The position numbers and the translations under genes are program-made. Shown here one piece after another: positions 35,125 to 43,740 of a stretch of DNA of 52,322 nucleotides (position 1 is its first letter; each line of letters begins with the position of its first letter). The stretch covers positions 1-52,322 of the forward strand of contig JAEEVO010000009.1 in assembly GCA_016290905.1 (NCBI GenBank), written 5' to 3'. Below the pieces are notes generated by a model, which ran no database searches, was not told where the DNA came from, and saw nothing but the letters and a program-made list of their open reading frames with translations. Origin of the DNA: Lachnospiraceae bacterium. GTDB lineage: Bacteria > Bacillota > Clostridia > Lachnospirales > Lachnospiraceae.

Positions 35125-35192
35125 CAAAATAAAGATACATAGCATTGCTTTTTCTAAGGAAACGTTGAAGGCGTTTTCAAGGTGACATTGAC
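35121..35192 (+). repeat. Dispersed structured repeat, copy 3 of 3
   Basis: Begins at the thiW stop with ATAACAAAATAAAGATA and continues with the shared core: AAGGAAACG, TTGAAGG, CGTTTTCAAGGTGAC, ATTGACA. It fills the thiW-thiM gap. The first hairpin seen in copy 2 is not kept here; the AAACG/CGTTT hairpin is. Confidence 0.7.
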
Positions 35193-35230
35193 AGACGGAA
35201 GATCAGGGTTATGATGGGAGGCAGGTCCGA

Positions 35231-36028
35231 ATGATCGGTATTTACAGGGAACGGATAAGGGAAAAAAATCCTTTGATACATTGTATTACAAATCCGATTT
35301 CAATAAATCAGTGTGCCAATTCCATACTTGCTGTCGGCGCCAGGCCGATAATGGCCGAGCATCCTATGGAAGCAGGGGTAATAACCGGGAGTGCCGCAGC
35401 CGTTATGCTGAATCTTGGGAACCTGACCGATGTAAGGATTGAGTCAATAAGGATATCGGCAAAAACGGCACATGACAAAAATGTCCCGTTCTGTCTTGAT
35501 GTCTGCGGAGCAGCATGCCTTAAAAACAGGCGTGATCTTGCCTTGTCAGTAATAAAGGAAAATATCCCTACAGTCATTAAAGGTAATTATTCCGAGATTT
35601 TTGCTCTTTTAAACGAAGACTACAGTTCCTCGGGAGTCGATGCCGATAAGCGTCTGTCAGAAGAAGAAATTGAGGAAGCGTCGGTAAAGCTTGCGGGGAA
35701 ATATGATACAACCATACTTGCAAGCGGGAAGACGGACATAGTGACAGACGGAAAACGGGTGGCACATATAAAAAACGGAAGCCCGCAGCTTGCGACAGTT
35801 ACCGGTACGGGCTGTATGCAGGGAGCATTGTGTTCGGCATTTCTCTCAGTGGCTGAGGGATATGAGGCGGCTGTGGCATCAGCGACGATGTTCGGGATCT
35901 GCGGCGAGCTGGCAGAAACCGAAAAGGGCAGCGGCACATTTATGGTAAATCTCTTAGACAGGCTCTCGACCGTTACGGATGAAGAACTTGAAGTCGGGAG
36001 AAGAGTTACCGAGATAAAGAAAGGCTAA
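35231..36028 (+). CDS. thiM: Hydroxyethylthiazole kinase
   Basis: 265 residues, family-typical length. ThiM phosphorylates salvaged 4-methyl-5-(2-hydroxyethyl)thiazole. PLIHCITNPISINQCANSIL (14-33) binds substrate, ARPIMAEHPME and LNLGNLTD follow, FCLDVCGAAC and IKGNYSEI are conserved, and VTGTGCMQGALCSAFLSVAEG (split: VTGTGCMQGAL) carries the phosphate-binding loop and catalytic Cys. GGGAGG lies before the ATG. It stands 5 bases before thiE and acts on the thiazole imported by ThiW. Confidence 0.95.
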   Translation: MIGIYRERIREKNPLIHCITNPISINQCANSILAVGARPIMAEHPMEAGVITGSAAAVMLNLGNLTDVRIESIRISAKTAHDKNVPFCLDVCGAACLKNRRDLALSVIKENIPTVIKGNYSEIFALLNEDYSSSGVDADKRLSEEEIEEASVKLAGKYDTTILASGKTDIVTDGKRVAHIKNGSPQLATVTGTGCMQGALCSAFLSVAEGYEAAVASATMFGICGELAETEKGSGTFMVNLLDRLSTVTDEELEVGRRVTEIKKG

Positions 36029-36033
36029 GACAT

Positions 36034-36672
36034 ATGAAGAAGTTCAATCCAAGGTTATATTTCATAACAGACAGTACACTATATGAGAAAGACGAGTTCC
36101 TACGCCGTGTAAAGGCTGCACTTGACGGAGGCGTCACACTTGTCCAGCTGAGGGAAAAGGAAAGGACAACCAGAGAATATCTTGAACTTGCAAGGGCCGT
36201 TCATGATCTTACCTTAAAATACAATGTACCTTTGATAATTGATGACAGACTTGATATAGCCATGGCGGCAGACACGGAAGGAGTACATCTTGGACAGAGT
36301 GACCTTCCCATAAATATCGCAAGAAACATCTGGGGTAAGGATAAGATAATAGGAGCTACGGCAAAAACTGTTGAGCAGGCACTGGAGGCATATGAGCAGG
36401 GAGCCGATTATCTCGGAGTCGGAGCGATATATCCAACGACCACAAAGGTAAAGACAATACTTACTTCCACGGAAATGCTGGATAAGATCTGCCATACGGT
36501 ACCTATACCGGTAAACGCGATCGGCGGATTAAACAAGGATAACATAGATGTTTTAAAGGGAATTCCGATAGCCGGGGTCTGTGTTGTATCTGCAATAATG
36601 AAGGCAGACGACCCCAAGAGCGCAGCGGAAGAACTGTCAAAGGCAGTATCAGACAAGCTAGGTATTATGTGA
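36034..36672 (+). CDS. thiE: Thiamine phosphate synthase
   Basis: 212 residues. ThiE joins HMP pyrophosphate and thiazole phosphate to give thiamine phosphate. LYFITDST opens the barrel, GGVTLVQLREKE (29-40) and IIDDRLDIAMAADTEGVHLGQSDLP (split: IIDDRLDIA, GVHLGQSDLP) bind diphosphate and Mg2+, GVGAIYPTTTK is the pyrophosphate loop, and VNAIGGLNKDN closes the site. The ribosome site lies within the end of thiM. After it a 213-base gap with a palindromic repeat separates it from thiD. Confidence 0.95.
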   Translation: MKKFNPRLYFITDSTLYEKDEFLRRVKAALDGGVTLVQLREKERTTREYLELARAVHDLTLKYNVPLIIDDRLDIAMAADTEGVHLGQSDLPINIARNIWGKDKIIGATAKTVEQALEAYEQGADYLGVGAIYPTTTKVKTILTSTEMLDKICHTVPIPVNAIGGLNKDNIDVLKGIPIAGVCVVSAIMKADDPKSAAEELSKAVSDKLGIM

Positions 36673-36715
36673 TATTTCCTTAAAGGACAGGGACAGACAC
36701 AATTTCATTAAGTTG

Positions 36716-36779
36716 GTGTCATTCTGAACGAAGCGAAGAAGCTTTTATGTAAGATCCTTCACTGGCGCTCAGGATGACA
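36716..36779. repeat. Palindromic GTCATCCTGAGCG-type repeat, site 1
   Basis: The left arm TGTCATTCTGAACGAAGCGA starts at 36717 and is matched by the right arm TCACTGGCGCTCAGGATGAC, which ends at 36778. The arms form a long imperfect stem. It sits between thiE and thiD; the rest of the 36673-36885 gap shows no gene and no clear promoter. Related sites are at 43586, 48244 and 52137. Confidence 0.75.
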
Positions 36780-36885
36780 AAAGTCTGAGCGAAAGCATTA
36801 ATAGTACGGTAACACAGCGGTTCACCGGGGGCACCACCTTGGATCGCTTTATAAAAATAATACTAATATCGGAAAGGAAGAAAAG

Positions 36886-37680
36886 ATGAAAACAGTATTA
36901 TCAATCGCGGGAAGCGATTCCTGCGGAGGCGCCGGTATTCAGGCAGATTTAAAGACCATGACAATGAATGGTGTATATGGGATGACGGCCATTACGGCAC
37001 TGACGGCCCAGAACACGACCGGCGTAAGAGCTATTTCGGAGGTAACTCCGGAATTCTTAAAACAACAGCTTGATGCTGTATTTGAAGATATTTTCCCCGA
37101 TGCAGTAAAGATCGGGATGGTATCTTCCTCTGAGCTTATCCGGGTTATATCGGAAAGGCTGATATTTTACGGAGCAAAAAACATAGTCGTGGATCCTGTC
37201 ATGGTGGCAACAAGCGGCTCAAAGCTTCTTCAGGATGAGGCAATAGACACGCTTACGGCCTATCTGCTTCCTATTGCGAGTGTAGTAACTCCGAACATAC
37301 CCGAAGCCGAGATACTGTCGGGCATGAAGATCGAAACAGTGGAAAAGATGCAGGAGGCAGCAGAGTACATTGGGAAAAAGTTTAAATGTGCGGTACTGCT
37401 TAAAGGCGGACATAACATAAACGACGCAAACGATCTCCTGTACAGAGAAAATAAGCTGACATGGTTTAACGGGAAGAGGATAGACAATCCGAACACCCAT
37501 GGAACCGGATGTACCCTGTCATCGGCAATAGCATCCAACCTTGCCAAAGGGTATGATCTAGAAGAAGCTGTTGGAAAGGCTAAAGAATACATATCGGGAG
37601 CGCTTGCGGCCATGCTCGACCTTGGGAAAGGAAGCGGCCCGATGAAACACAATTTTGATCTTACGGGAAAATTCGCCTGA
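36886..37680 (+). CDS. thiD: Bifunctional hydroxymethylpyrimidine / phosphomethylpyrimidine kinase
   Basis: 264 residues of the ribokinase-like ThiD family, which phosphorylates HMP twice to HMP pyrophosphate. SIAGSDSCGGAGIQADLKTM (split: SIAGSDSCGGAGIQADLK) binds HMP, TALTAQNTTGV and VDPVMVATSGSKLL follow, and NTHGTGCTLSSAIASNLAKG (204-223 approx.) gives the anion hole and catalytic residue. GGAAAGGAAG lies before the ATG. Probably still part of the thiamine unit in spite of the repeat-filled gap. Confidence 0.95.
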   Translation: MKTVLSIAGSDSCGGAGIQADLKTMTMNGVYGMTAITALTAQNTTGVRAISEVTPEFLKQQLDAVFEDIFPDAVKIGMVSSSELIRVISERLIFYGAKNIVVDPVMVATSGSKLLQDEAIDTLTAYLLPIASVVTPNIPEAEILSGMKIETVEKMQEAAEYIGKKFKCAVLLKGGHNINDANDLLYRENKLTWFNGKRIDNPNTHGTGCTLSSAIASNLAKGYDLEEAVGKAKEYISGALAAMLDLGKGSGPMKHNFDLTGKFA

Positions 37681-37702
37681 AAAGGTAATAAAGGAGATTG
37701 CA

Positions 37703-38401
37703 ATGGGAAAACAGAAATTTGACGGATATGCAGATAAATATGATGAGTGGTTCATGAAAAACGAAAACCTTTTCACAAGCGAGCTTAGGCTTTTTGAAAA
37801 GGTATTAGGAGATATCAGCGGAAAGAAGCTTTTATCCGTAGGCTGCGGCAGCGGTCTTTTTGAAAGTTATATCGATTCATCAAACATTGACGGCATAGAG
37901 CCTTCCGAGGACATGGGAAGGATTGCCGAAAAAAGAGGCGTCAGAGTCATAAAATACGGACTTATCGAGGATGTTGACCTTCCGGATGAGTCTTACGATA
38001 TCATATATTTTAACGGAAGCTCAAGCTATATCGAGAACCTGGTTCCGGTTTACGAGAAATGCCTTAAGGCCGTTAAGAAGAACGGGAAACTGATCTTACT
38101 TGACGTTCCGAAGGAAAGCGCATTCGGCTTTATGTATCTTTTGGGAAAAAGCCTGAACACTTACGATCATGAATTCTTAGAGGGGGCAATGCCCGAACTT
38201 CCTTATCCTCTAGCACTTGCAGCATCGGGTGTATGGCATACTACCGAGGAAAAGATTGAAGTATTAAAGAAGCTTGGCATTAAAGATTTTTCGTTCTATC
38301 AGACGCTTATAAAGAATCCTCTGTATACAAACGAGGAACCCGAAGAGGTTTCCGAAGGATACAAGAGCGGTGGATATGTTGCTATCATAGCACAGAAATG
38401 A
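37703..38401 (+). CDS. Class I SAM-dependent methyltransferase within the thiamine operon
   Basis: 232 residues. The N-terminus KFDGYADKYDEWFMKNENLF is typical of small-molecule methyltransferases. LLSVGCGSGLFESYI (about 45-59) is SAM motif I, GIEPSEDMG motif II, and LPDESYDIIYFNGSSSYI the post-II region. A longer frame begins at 37655 inside thiD, but AAAGGAG at 37690-37696 fixes ATG 37703. It lies 22 bases after thiD and 7 before tenA, so it is probably co-regulated by thiamine. No known thiamine salvage step needs a methyltransferase of this kind; the substrate is unknown. Confidence 0.82.
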   Translation: MGKQKFDGYADKYDEWFMKNENLFTSELRLFEKVLGDISGKKLLSVGCGSGLFESYIDSSNIDGIEPSEDMGRIAEKRGVRVIKYGLIEDVDLPDESYDIIYFNGSSSYIENLVPVYEKCLKAVKKNGKLILLDVPKESAFGFMYLLGKSLNTYDHEFLEGAMPELPYPLALAASGVWHTTEEKIEVLKKLGIKDFSFYQTLIKNPLYTNEEPEEVSEGYKSGGYVAIIAQK

Positions 38402-38408
38402 GGTAAAC

Positions 38409-39065
38409 ATGAAATTAACAGAAACACTTTTTTCTGAAGTAAATAAACTTTGGGACAAGTCTGCGGAGAAAGAATTTCTGATAAAAATGGCAAAGGGAAC
38501 ACTGGCTAAGGAAAGCTATCGCTACTACATGCTCCAGGATTATTTTTACCTTCTTGATTACAAGAGGATCATGGAGAAGCTTCTGGGTCTGGCCGAGGAC
38601 AGTGAGGTAGCGGGCTTTATAAAAGCGGTAATAGATGTAGTCGTAGAAGAAACAGAACAGGTTCATCTGCCTGCGATAAAGAAGCTTGGACTGAGTGAGG
38701 AAGATATAAAGAAGGAGAAGCTTTCTCCGGTAATAGCCGAATATATAAAGTTTTACTTTGACGAGATCGATAAATACGGACTTGAGGCAGGAATGATCGC
38801 CCTGCTCCAGTGTTCATGGAACTATGCATATATCGCAAGGAAGCTCTGTGACCGTTACGGGGAAGACATAGAGAAGTCATACTACAAATTCTGGTTTGAT
38901 GCATATGTTTCCGATGATTATGTAAATAACAATCAGATGTGGATAGATATCGTAGATAAAAAGATCGATTGTTCAAGTGAAGAAAAAATCACCAATCTCC
39001 GCAGGATATTCAAGACCTGTGCAGAGTTTGAGAACAAATTCTGGGACTGCGTAAACGGGGATTGA
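38409..39065 (+). CDS. tenA: TenA/thiaminase II family protein
   Basis: 218 residues of the TenA family, which hydrolyses aminopyrimidine breakdown products of thiamine so that HMP can be reused. Numbered directly, the residues known as catalytic in B. subtilis TenA are present: Asp44 and Tyr47 in LQDYFYL, Cys135 and Tyr139 in QCSWNYAYI, and a Glu at 206 or 208 near the C-terminus. This argues for an active enzyme. GAGG is six bases before the ATG. It is the last gene of the salvage operon and feeds HMP to ThiD. Confidence 0.9.
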   Translation: MKLTETLFSEVNKLWDKSAEKEFLIKMAKGTLAKESYRYYMLQDYFYLLDYKRIMEKLLGLAEDSEVAGFIKAVIDVVVEETEQVHLPAIKKLGLSEEDIKKEKLSPVIAEYIKFYFDEIDKYGLEAGMIALLQCSWNYAYIARKLCDRYGEDIEKSYYKFWFDAYVSDDYVNNNQMWIDIVDKKIDCSSEEKITNLRRIFKTCAEFENKFWDCVNGD

Positions 39066-39112
39066 AAAAACGGGGTGACAGGTTCCGATATGTGACTATA
39101 TGTGACTTTGGG

Positions 39113-39184
39113 AAGGAAGAGGGTATCAGACACTTCCTCTTGGCCAGGAAACGGGCAGAGGAAGCATCTGATACCCTCTTCCTT
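39113..39184. repeat. Long-hairpin dispersed repeat, copy 1 of 2
   Basis: AAGGAAGAGGGTATC (39113-39127) pairs with GATACCCTCTTCCTT (39170-39184). Further in, CTTCCTCT pairs with AGAGGAAG around the loop TGGCCAGGAAACGGGC. The second copy at 48127-48194 has the same loop with compensatory stem changes. T residues follow on the plus strand, so it may also end the thiamine transcript. Confidence 0.8.
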
Positions 39185-39224
39185 TTGCAACTTGAAAAAT
39201 TTTACTGAATTTAACAAAAATCCC

Positions 39225-39253
39225 TTGCATTCCAATAAAGACGGTGTTATATT
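39225..39253 (+). promoter_or_regulatory. Promoter-like element immediately before a gene remnant
   Basis: TTGCAT (39225-39230), 17 bp, TATATT (39248-39253). The start point would be near 39260, inside or after the ATG at 39255, so it cannot give a normal leader for the remnant behind it. This fits a promoter left over from a longer gene. Confidence 0.5.
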
Positions 39254-39254
39254 G

Positions 39255-39602
39255 ATGGAATACAGTCTCTTTGTGGATAAGACACGCGAGTTCGTCGGCA
39301 AAAACAATGGAGATATAGATACCGGAGTAAAGGAAGCCGTAGACTGGTGCATAGCCAACAATATACTGAGGGAGTTTCTTCAGAAAGAGAGGAGTGAGAT
39401 CATCATGCTTTCAATATTTGAATACAATGCAGAAGAAGAGCGCCGTAAGCTTTTGGCGGAAGTTGATGAAAACTCTGCCCAGTTGATAGAAAAAGGGAAA
39501 GAAATGGAACGAGCGAATACAGAAAGAGAGAAGCAAAGAGCAGATGCAGCTGAAGCAAGGATAAGAGAGCTTGAGGCAAAATTGGCAGAAATGTCAAAAT
39601 GA
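39255..39602 (+). pseudogene. C-terminal remnant resembling Rpn / PD-(D/E)XK nuclease family transposase-associated proteins
   Basis: 115 residues from ATG 39255 (MEYSLFVDKTREFVGKN). The stretch GVKEAVDWCIANNILREFLQKERSEIIMLSIFEYNAEEE (split: DWCIANNILREFLQKERSE, MLSIFEYNAEEE) resembles the C-terminal part of Rpn-type recombination-promoting nucleases that are abundant in Lachnospiraceae; this is from memory of the family. The nuclease half is missing. A coiled tail (about 75-112) rich in Glu, Arg and Ala ends the chain. An in-frame extension to 39102 runs through the hairpin repeat and is not credible. It lacks a ribosome site, so it is probably not expressed. Confidence 0.6.
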
Positions 39603-39627
39603 TGGATTTTTTACTGTCTAAAAAGCG

Positions 39628-39671
39628 ACAGGGATATTCATAGAGGATATGATTGTCCCTGTTATTTTTTT
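39628..39671 (+). terminator. Intrinsic terminator after the remnant
   Basis: ACAGGGA (39628-39634) pairs with TCCCTGT (39656-39662), with a partly paired 21-nt loop, followed by TATTTTTTT. Confidence 0.7.
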
Positions 39672-39728
39672 ACACCCAATAAAGAAAAAAATTCCAAGAA
39701 AGGAATTCTTTCAAAAATGATAGAATTC

Positions 39729-39756
39729 TTGACTTTATTTGGGGAAATATTGTAAT
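39729..39756 (+). promoter_or_regulatory. Sigma-A promoter for the first large surface protein
   Basis: TTGACT (39729-39734), 16 bp, TGTAAT (39751-39756). The leader is about 85 nt, ending in GAGGGG before ATG 39849. Confidence 0.6.
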
Positions 39757-39848
39757 ATTAATATGAATTTTTGATTTATTATAGTTATTGTTTCAATGGC
39801 AAAAAGACCTTGAGTGATCGGGGTAGTTTTACAAGAGGGGTAGCGACT

Positions 39849-42800
39849 ATGAAGAAAGTGACTTTTTTGAAGGCGTTAGTTGCAGTATTGGTACTGGGGA
39901 TAGCAATATGGTTTTTGCCTGCATCCGTTATGGGTTCGTATAAAAGTGCTTTTTTGGAAATAAATGCAGGAGTGAATTCACAGATTGTTTATATTAATGA
40001 GAACGGAGAAAGCAAAACTTTACCTGAAAGTACAAATATCATTGTTTTAAGTGAAACATATTTAAATTCCAGTAAACAAAACAACGATGATGGAGACGGC
40101 GCAGTACTAAATGCAGGTTGGTATTTTGTAAATGAATCTATAAGTATAGAATACCCTATAGAACTTAGAGGGGATGTAAAACTTATTCTTGGCGATAGAG
40201 CCGGATTAAGCATAGGTTCTTTGGAAAAAGATTTAAAATATGGCATTTATGGTCAAGACTATAATTTGACAGTTTATTCTCAATGTATCGACCCATACGA
40301 CCTGTCTTATGACAGTCCCGCCAGAACAATGGGAAGTCTTTATGCTGCCGGAGATATAGTCGGTATCATGGTAAAAAAGCTTACGATAAATGGGGGATAT
40401 GTAATTTTTTCAACCGGAGCATCCTCGACCGGCTATGCGGGAGCAGAAGTAAACAACATGGAGATAAATGGCGGAAGGATCCAATTTAGTGGTAGAGATC
40501 AAGGAGCTATTATAAATGATAATCTAATAATTAACGGTGGTTCGATTAATTTTTTTCTGTTGTGGAACCGTGATCAAGGGCATAACAGTATTTGCGGTCC
40601 GTTAAGCAGCGGAGCACTAAATATTTATCTGAATGGTGGAAATATATCTACATCAGGAATAGGTGGAAGGCTCGGTAAGATTTACTTAAATTTTAAGAGT
40701 GAGAGTGATGACATATTATTTCAACCGTCAAGATATCCGGATAATTATAATTTTTCTGTAGCGCCCGGAAAAAGTTTCGCATTGCATCATCCTACAATCA
40801 GTCAGATAGTACCTCTGAAAAACGATGGGGAAAATTGGAAAGATTATAATAATATAGTCGTGTATTATTCTACTATATCTCTTGCTAAAGGTAAATGTAA
40901 GATAACATTTAAATTTGATGACGGCAGAGTTTGGGAAACAGCAGTAGATTCCGGTACGAGCTTATATACAATTGAAGACGCTAATAGTGAAATATTCCCA
41001 AAAACTCAGTCTCCTAATTTTCGATATTTTTATATATATGTTAATGGAGAGTTTGATGAACAATATGGTTCTTTTCAATTTATTAGTGATTGTACTGTTT
41101 ATGTAAGATATTCGGGAAGCGTCGATGTTCAAAAACTGAAAATTGTTGATGCAGTGTATAATGGTTCTGCGCAGAAACCTAAAGTGATTTATGATAATGA
41201 TATATTGGGAGAGAGATATTTTGTCAGTGGCTATTCCGGAGGCTGGTATGACGGACAGTATCAAATTCGGCATTACAAAAAGGGTGAAACAGTATTACAG
41301 GGACCGCCGGTTGAACCGGGGGACTATATTGTGACTTTAGAAGGGCAAGAATATTTAAGTCTTATCGGTACTGTTGATATACCATTTAAGATAGTAAAGA
41401 AGAAAGTGACTGTTTCCGGGATAAGAGCAGAGAATAAAGAGTTTGACAATACCGCCTCAGTAGTTCTTAATTTTGATAATGCTGTATTTTCAGACATTAT
41501 TGAGGGAGATGTATTGGGAATAACCGCAGACGGTTCTTTCGTAGATTCGGCTATTGGCGAGAATAAAGAAGTAAGGCTTAGTAATGTTGTTTTAACAGGT
41601 GATAAAGCCGGTTTCTATACTCCTGTAATAGAACAGGAAATTACAGCCAACATTACAAAACGAAAGATCAGTATCAAGGCTTTAGATCAGGAGGTAGTAT
41701 TAGGGAGACAAATAGATACAGGAAATGATAAATACAGCATTACTTCGGGCTCTCTTTTGTCAGGACATAGTTTGGCAGCAGTAAGTCTTAGTTCAAGTTC
41801 AACGGATACAATTACGGATTCGGGTAATATTAATGTTGGAAGTGTTGTTATTAAAAATGGTGAAAAAGATGTTACTGACTATTATGAAATAACAATTCTT
41901 CCAGGTACGCTTACGGTGGTTAATGGTGCCTTGTCATCGATGACTTCTCCAAACGCAAAAACGCTCCAATATAACGGAACTCTTCAGGAATTAGTAACAG
42001 CAGGAACATCAAATGACGGAGATGTCTTGTATGTGTTAGGGCAGGATGATGTAACCGCACCTGCTTCAGGTTACACCGATCAGATACCAAGGAAGAGAGA
42101 CGCCGGAACATATTATGTATGGTATATGCTTAAAGGCAATTTAACTCATGTGGATATCGCACCTGCATGTATAGTTGTAAAGATTAAAAAGAATCCTATT
42201 ACTATAACTGTTTTAGATCAGAGGAGTAAAAAAGGAGAAAGTATTGTTCAACTGACATATACTTTATCCGGAACTATTGTTTCGGGAGATGATCTGAGGA
42301 TTACTTTATATACAACTGCGACATCGGCTTCTGCGGCAGGAGAATATCCTATAGTTGCATCTTACAGTGGAAATGATAACTATGATGTAACTGCTGTGAG
42401 TGGTACATATACTATTGAAAAACCGGATCCGACGGGAACACCCACGCCGGATCCAACAGGAACGCCGACACCGGATCCGACAGGAACACCGACACCGGAT
42501 CCAACAGGAACACCCACGCCGGATCCGACAGGAACGCCAACACCGGATCCGACAGGAACGCCAACACCGGATCCGACAGGAACACCCACGCCGGATCCTA
42601 CGGGAACACCCACGCCGGATCCTGCGGGAACACCGACACCGGATCCGACAGGAACGCCGACACCCGAGCCTTCGCAGGAGCCCGGGAAGGATCCAACACC
42701 AATACCTTCACAATCTCCCAATCCCATGGATCCGGATGATCACGGCAATGTCGTAGATACGGTTACAACCGAGGATGAGAAGGGTAATGTAAATACACAT

Positions 42801-43541
42801 ACGGTTATAGAGTATTCTGATGGCAATGTCAGGGAGACGGATGTTACGGAAAAGAAGAATGGTGACATCATCGAGAAAGATGTTGTCAGTGACAGCGAAG
42901 GAAATGTGATCCAGACATCGGTTGAAACTGTTTCAACTAATAAGAAAGGAACCGAAATCTCTGAAAAGACAGTGGTAAATAATGACGGCTCGCAGGAAAA
43001 CAGCAGCAGGACCGAAACCACGTCAGGAAAGGTAACCGAAAAGTATTACAGTTTTGATTCAACCGGAACGGGTATATATACGGTAAATACCACGACCGCT
43101 ACCGGAGGACAGAGAACTGTAATTTATGAGCTGAACTCTTCAGGTGAGGCAACACTTGTTTCATTTGAAACCACCGGTAAAAAAGCAAAAATCCCGGAGG
43201 AGATAACGGTCGGAGATAAGAAATACCTTGTTGAAAGGACTGAACAGAGCTTTGTAACGACAAAAGCTGATACAAGGAATGATAAGATCAGGATCGTTGC
43301 CAAGATGGCGTTTATCAGGGACATAACCTTTAAGGTTGAGATAAACTTTGACAAGGTTCCTTCCAAGAAGGCGATGAAAGCTTGGAGCACCGTTATAAAA
43401 GCAGCTAAAAAGTGTACTGTAAAAATAACCACCTCGACCAAGAAAGAGTACAAATCCCTCAAGAAAAGCTTCGCCAAGAGGCTCAAGCAGATCAAAGCGG
43501 ACACAAAGAAATTTACGTTTAAAAGAATAAAGAGTAATTAA
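39849..43541 (+). CDS. Large secreted MBG/YDG-repeat surface protein with PDPTGTPT linker
   Basis: 1230 residues. The signal segment ([21 protein letters not shown], residues 2-22) is followed by a region rich in short beta-strand turns ([26 protein letters not shown]), as in right-handed beta-helix proteins. Next come YDG/MBG-like modules ([44 protein letters not shown]), a linker of ten PDPTGTPT-type units, a Glu/Asp/Thr-rich domain with NGDxxE repeats, and a very basic C-terminus ([16 protein letters not shown] to FKRIKSN). No LPXTG motif is seen, so the basic end may bind the wall or a polymer; that is inference. The frame extends to 39771, but ATG 39849 has GAGGGG upstream and starts the signal peptide. 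Related in plan to the protein ending at 52130. Confidence 0.85.
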   Translation: MKKVTFLKALVAVLVLGIAIWFLPASVMGSYKSAFLEINAGVNSQIVYINENGESKTLPESTNIIVLSETYLNSSKQNNDDGDGAVLNAGWYFVNESISIEYPIELRGDVKLILGDRAGLSIGSLEKDLKYGIYGQDYNLTVYSQCIDPYDLSYDSPARTMGSLYAAGDIVGIMVKKLTINGGYVIFSTGASSTGYAGAEVNNMEINGGRIQFSGRDQGAIINDNLIINGGSINFFLLWNRDQGHNSICGPLSSGALNIYLNGGNISTSGIGGRLGKIYLNFKSESDDILFQPSRYPDNYNFSVAPGKSFALHHPTISQIVPLKNDGENWKDYNNIVVYYSTISLAKGKCKITFKFDDGRVWETAVDSGTSLYTIEDANSEIFPKTQSPNFRYFYIYVNGEFDEQYGSFQFISDCTVYVRYSGSVDVQKLKIVDAVYNGSAQKPKVIYDNDILGERYFVSGYSGGWYDGQYQIRHYKKGETVLQGPPVEPGDYIVTLEGQEYLSLIGTVDIPFKIVKKKVTVSGIRAENKEFDNTASVVLNFDNAVFSDIIEGDVLGITADGSFVDSAIGENKEVRLSNVVLTGDKAGFYTPVIEQEITANITKRKISIKALDQEVVLGRQIDTGNDKYSITSGSLLSGHSLAAVSLSSSSTDTITDSGNINVGSVVIKNGEKDVTDYYEITILPGTLTVVNGALSSMTSPNAKTLQYNGTLQELVTAGTSNDGDVLYVLGQDDVTAPASGYTDQIPRKRDAGTYYVWYMLKGNLTHVDIAPACIVVKIKKNPITITVLDQRSKKGESIVQLTYTLSGTIVSGDDLRITLYTTATSASAAGEYPIVASYSGNDNYDVTAVSGTYTIEKPDPTGTPTPDPTGTPTPDPTGTPTPDPTGTPTPDPTGTPTPDPTGTPTPDPTGTPTPDPTGTPTPDPAGTPTPDPTGTPTPEPSQEPGKDPTPIPSQSPNPMDPDDHGNVVDTVTTEDEKGNVNTHTVIEYSDGNVRETDVTEKKNGDIIEKDVVSDSEGNVIQTSVETVSTNKKGTEISEKTVVNNDGSQENSSRTETTSGKVTEKYYSFDSTGTGIYTVNTTTATGGQRTVIYELNSSGEATLVSFETTGKKAKIPEEITVGDKKYLVERTEQSFVTTKADTRNDKIRIVAKMAFIRDITFKVEINFDKVPSKKAMKAWSTVIKAAKKCTVKITTSTKKEYKSLKKSFAKRLKQIKADTKKFTFKRIKSN
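42423..42662 (+). repeat. Ten tandem 24-bp units encoding PDPTGTPT
   Basis: Units read CCGGATCC, then GAC or TAC or AAC, then GGAACA or GGAACG, then CCC or CCG or CCA and ACG or ACA. They differ only at third positions, except one PDPAGTPT unit. A flexible linker whose length could vary between strains by unit gain or loss. Confidence 0.9.
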
Positions 43542-43546
43542 GCAAG

Positions 43547-43579
43547 AATCCCTCCCAGGTTCACATCCCGGGAGGGATT
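43547..43579 (+). terminator. Terminator-like hairpin after the first surface protein
   Basis: AATCCCTCCC (43547-43556) pairs with GGGAGGGATT (43570-43579), a 10-bp perfect stem with a 13-nt loop. The T run after it is short (TTTCGATTT). Confidence 0.65.
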
Positions 43580-43585
43580 TCGATT

Positions 43586-43690
43586 TGTCATCCTGAGCGT
43601 TAGCGAAGGATCTATTGAATAAAGATTCTTCACTTCGCTCAGAATGACATTAATATGCTCAGAATGACATTAATATGCTCAGAATGACAC
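43586..43690. repeat. Palindromic GTCATCCTGAGCG-type repeat, site 2, with tandem extension
   Basis: TGTCATCCTGAGCGTTAGCG starts at 43586, and the opposite arm, containing TTCACTTCGCTCAGAATGAC, ends at 43649. The right end is then repeated as a 20-bp unit AGAATGACATTAATATGCTC at 43641-43660 and 43661-43680, plus a partial third copy to 43689. It lies between convergent genes. Confidence 0.8.
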
Positions 43691-43740
43691 TGGTTTTTAC
43701 AATATACAATGCCATGGAATATTGTAATTAGAACCTTTTA

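Noticed and set aside
42423-42662. Possible CRISPR array from regular repeats
   Set aside because: The repeats are contiguous coding units without spacers, and no cas gene is present.
42380-42727. Minus-strand frame of repeated GSGVGVP units
   Set aside because: It is the mirror image of the PDPTGTPT tandem repeat in the large surface-protein gene; there is no ribosome site or promoter.
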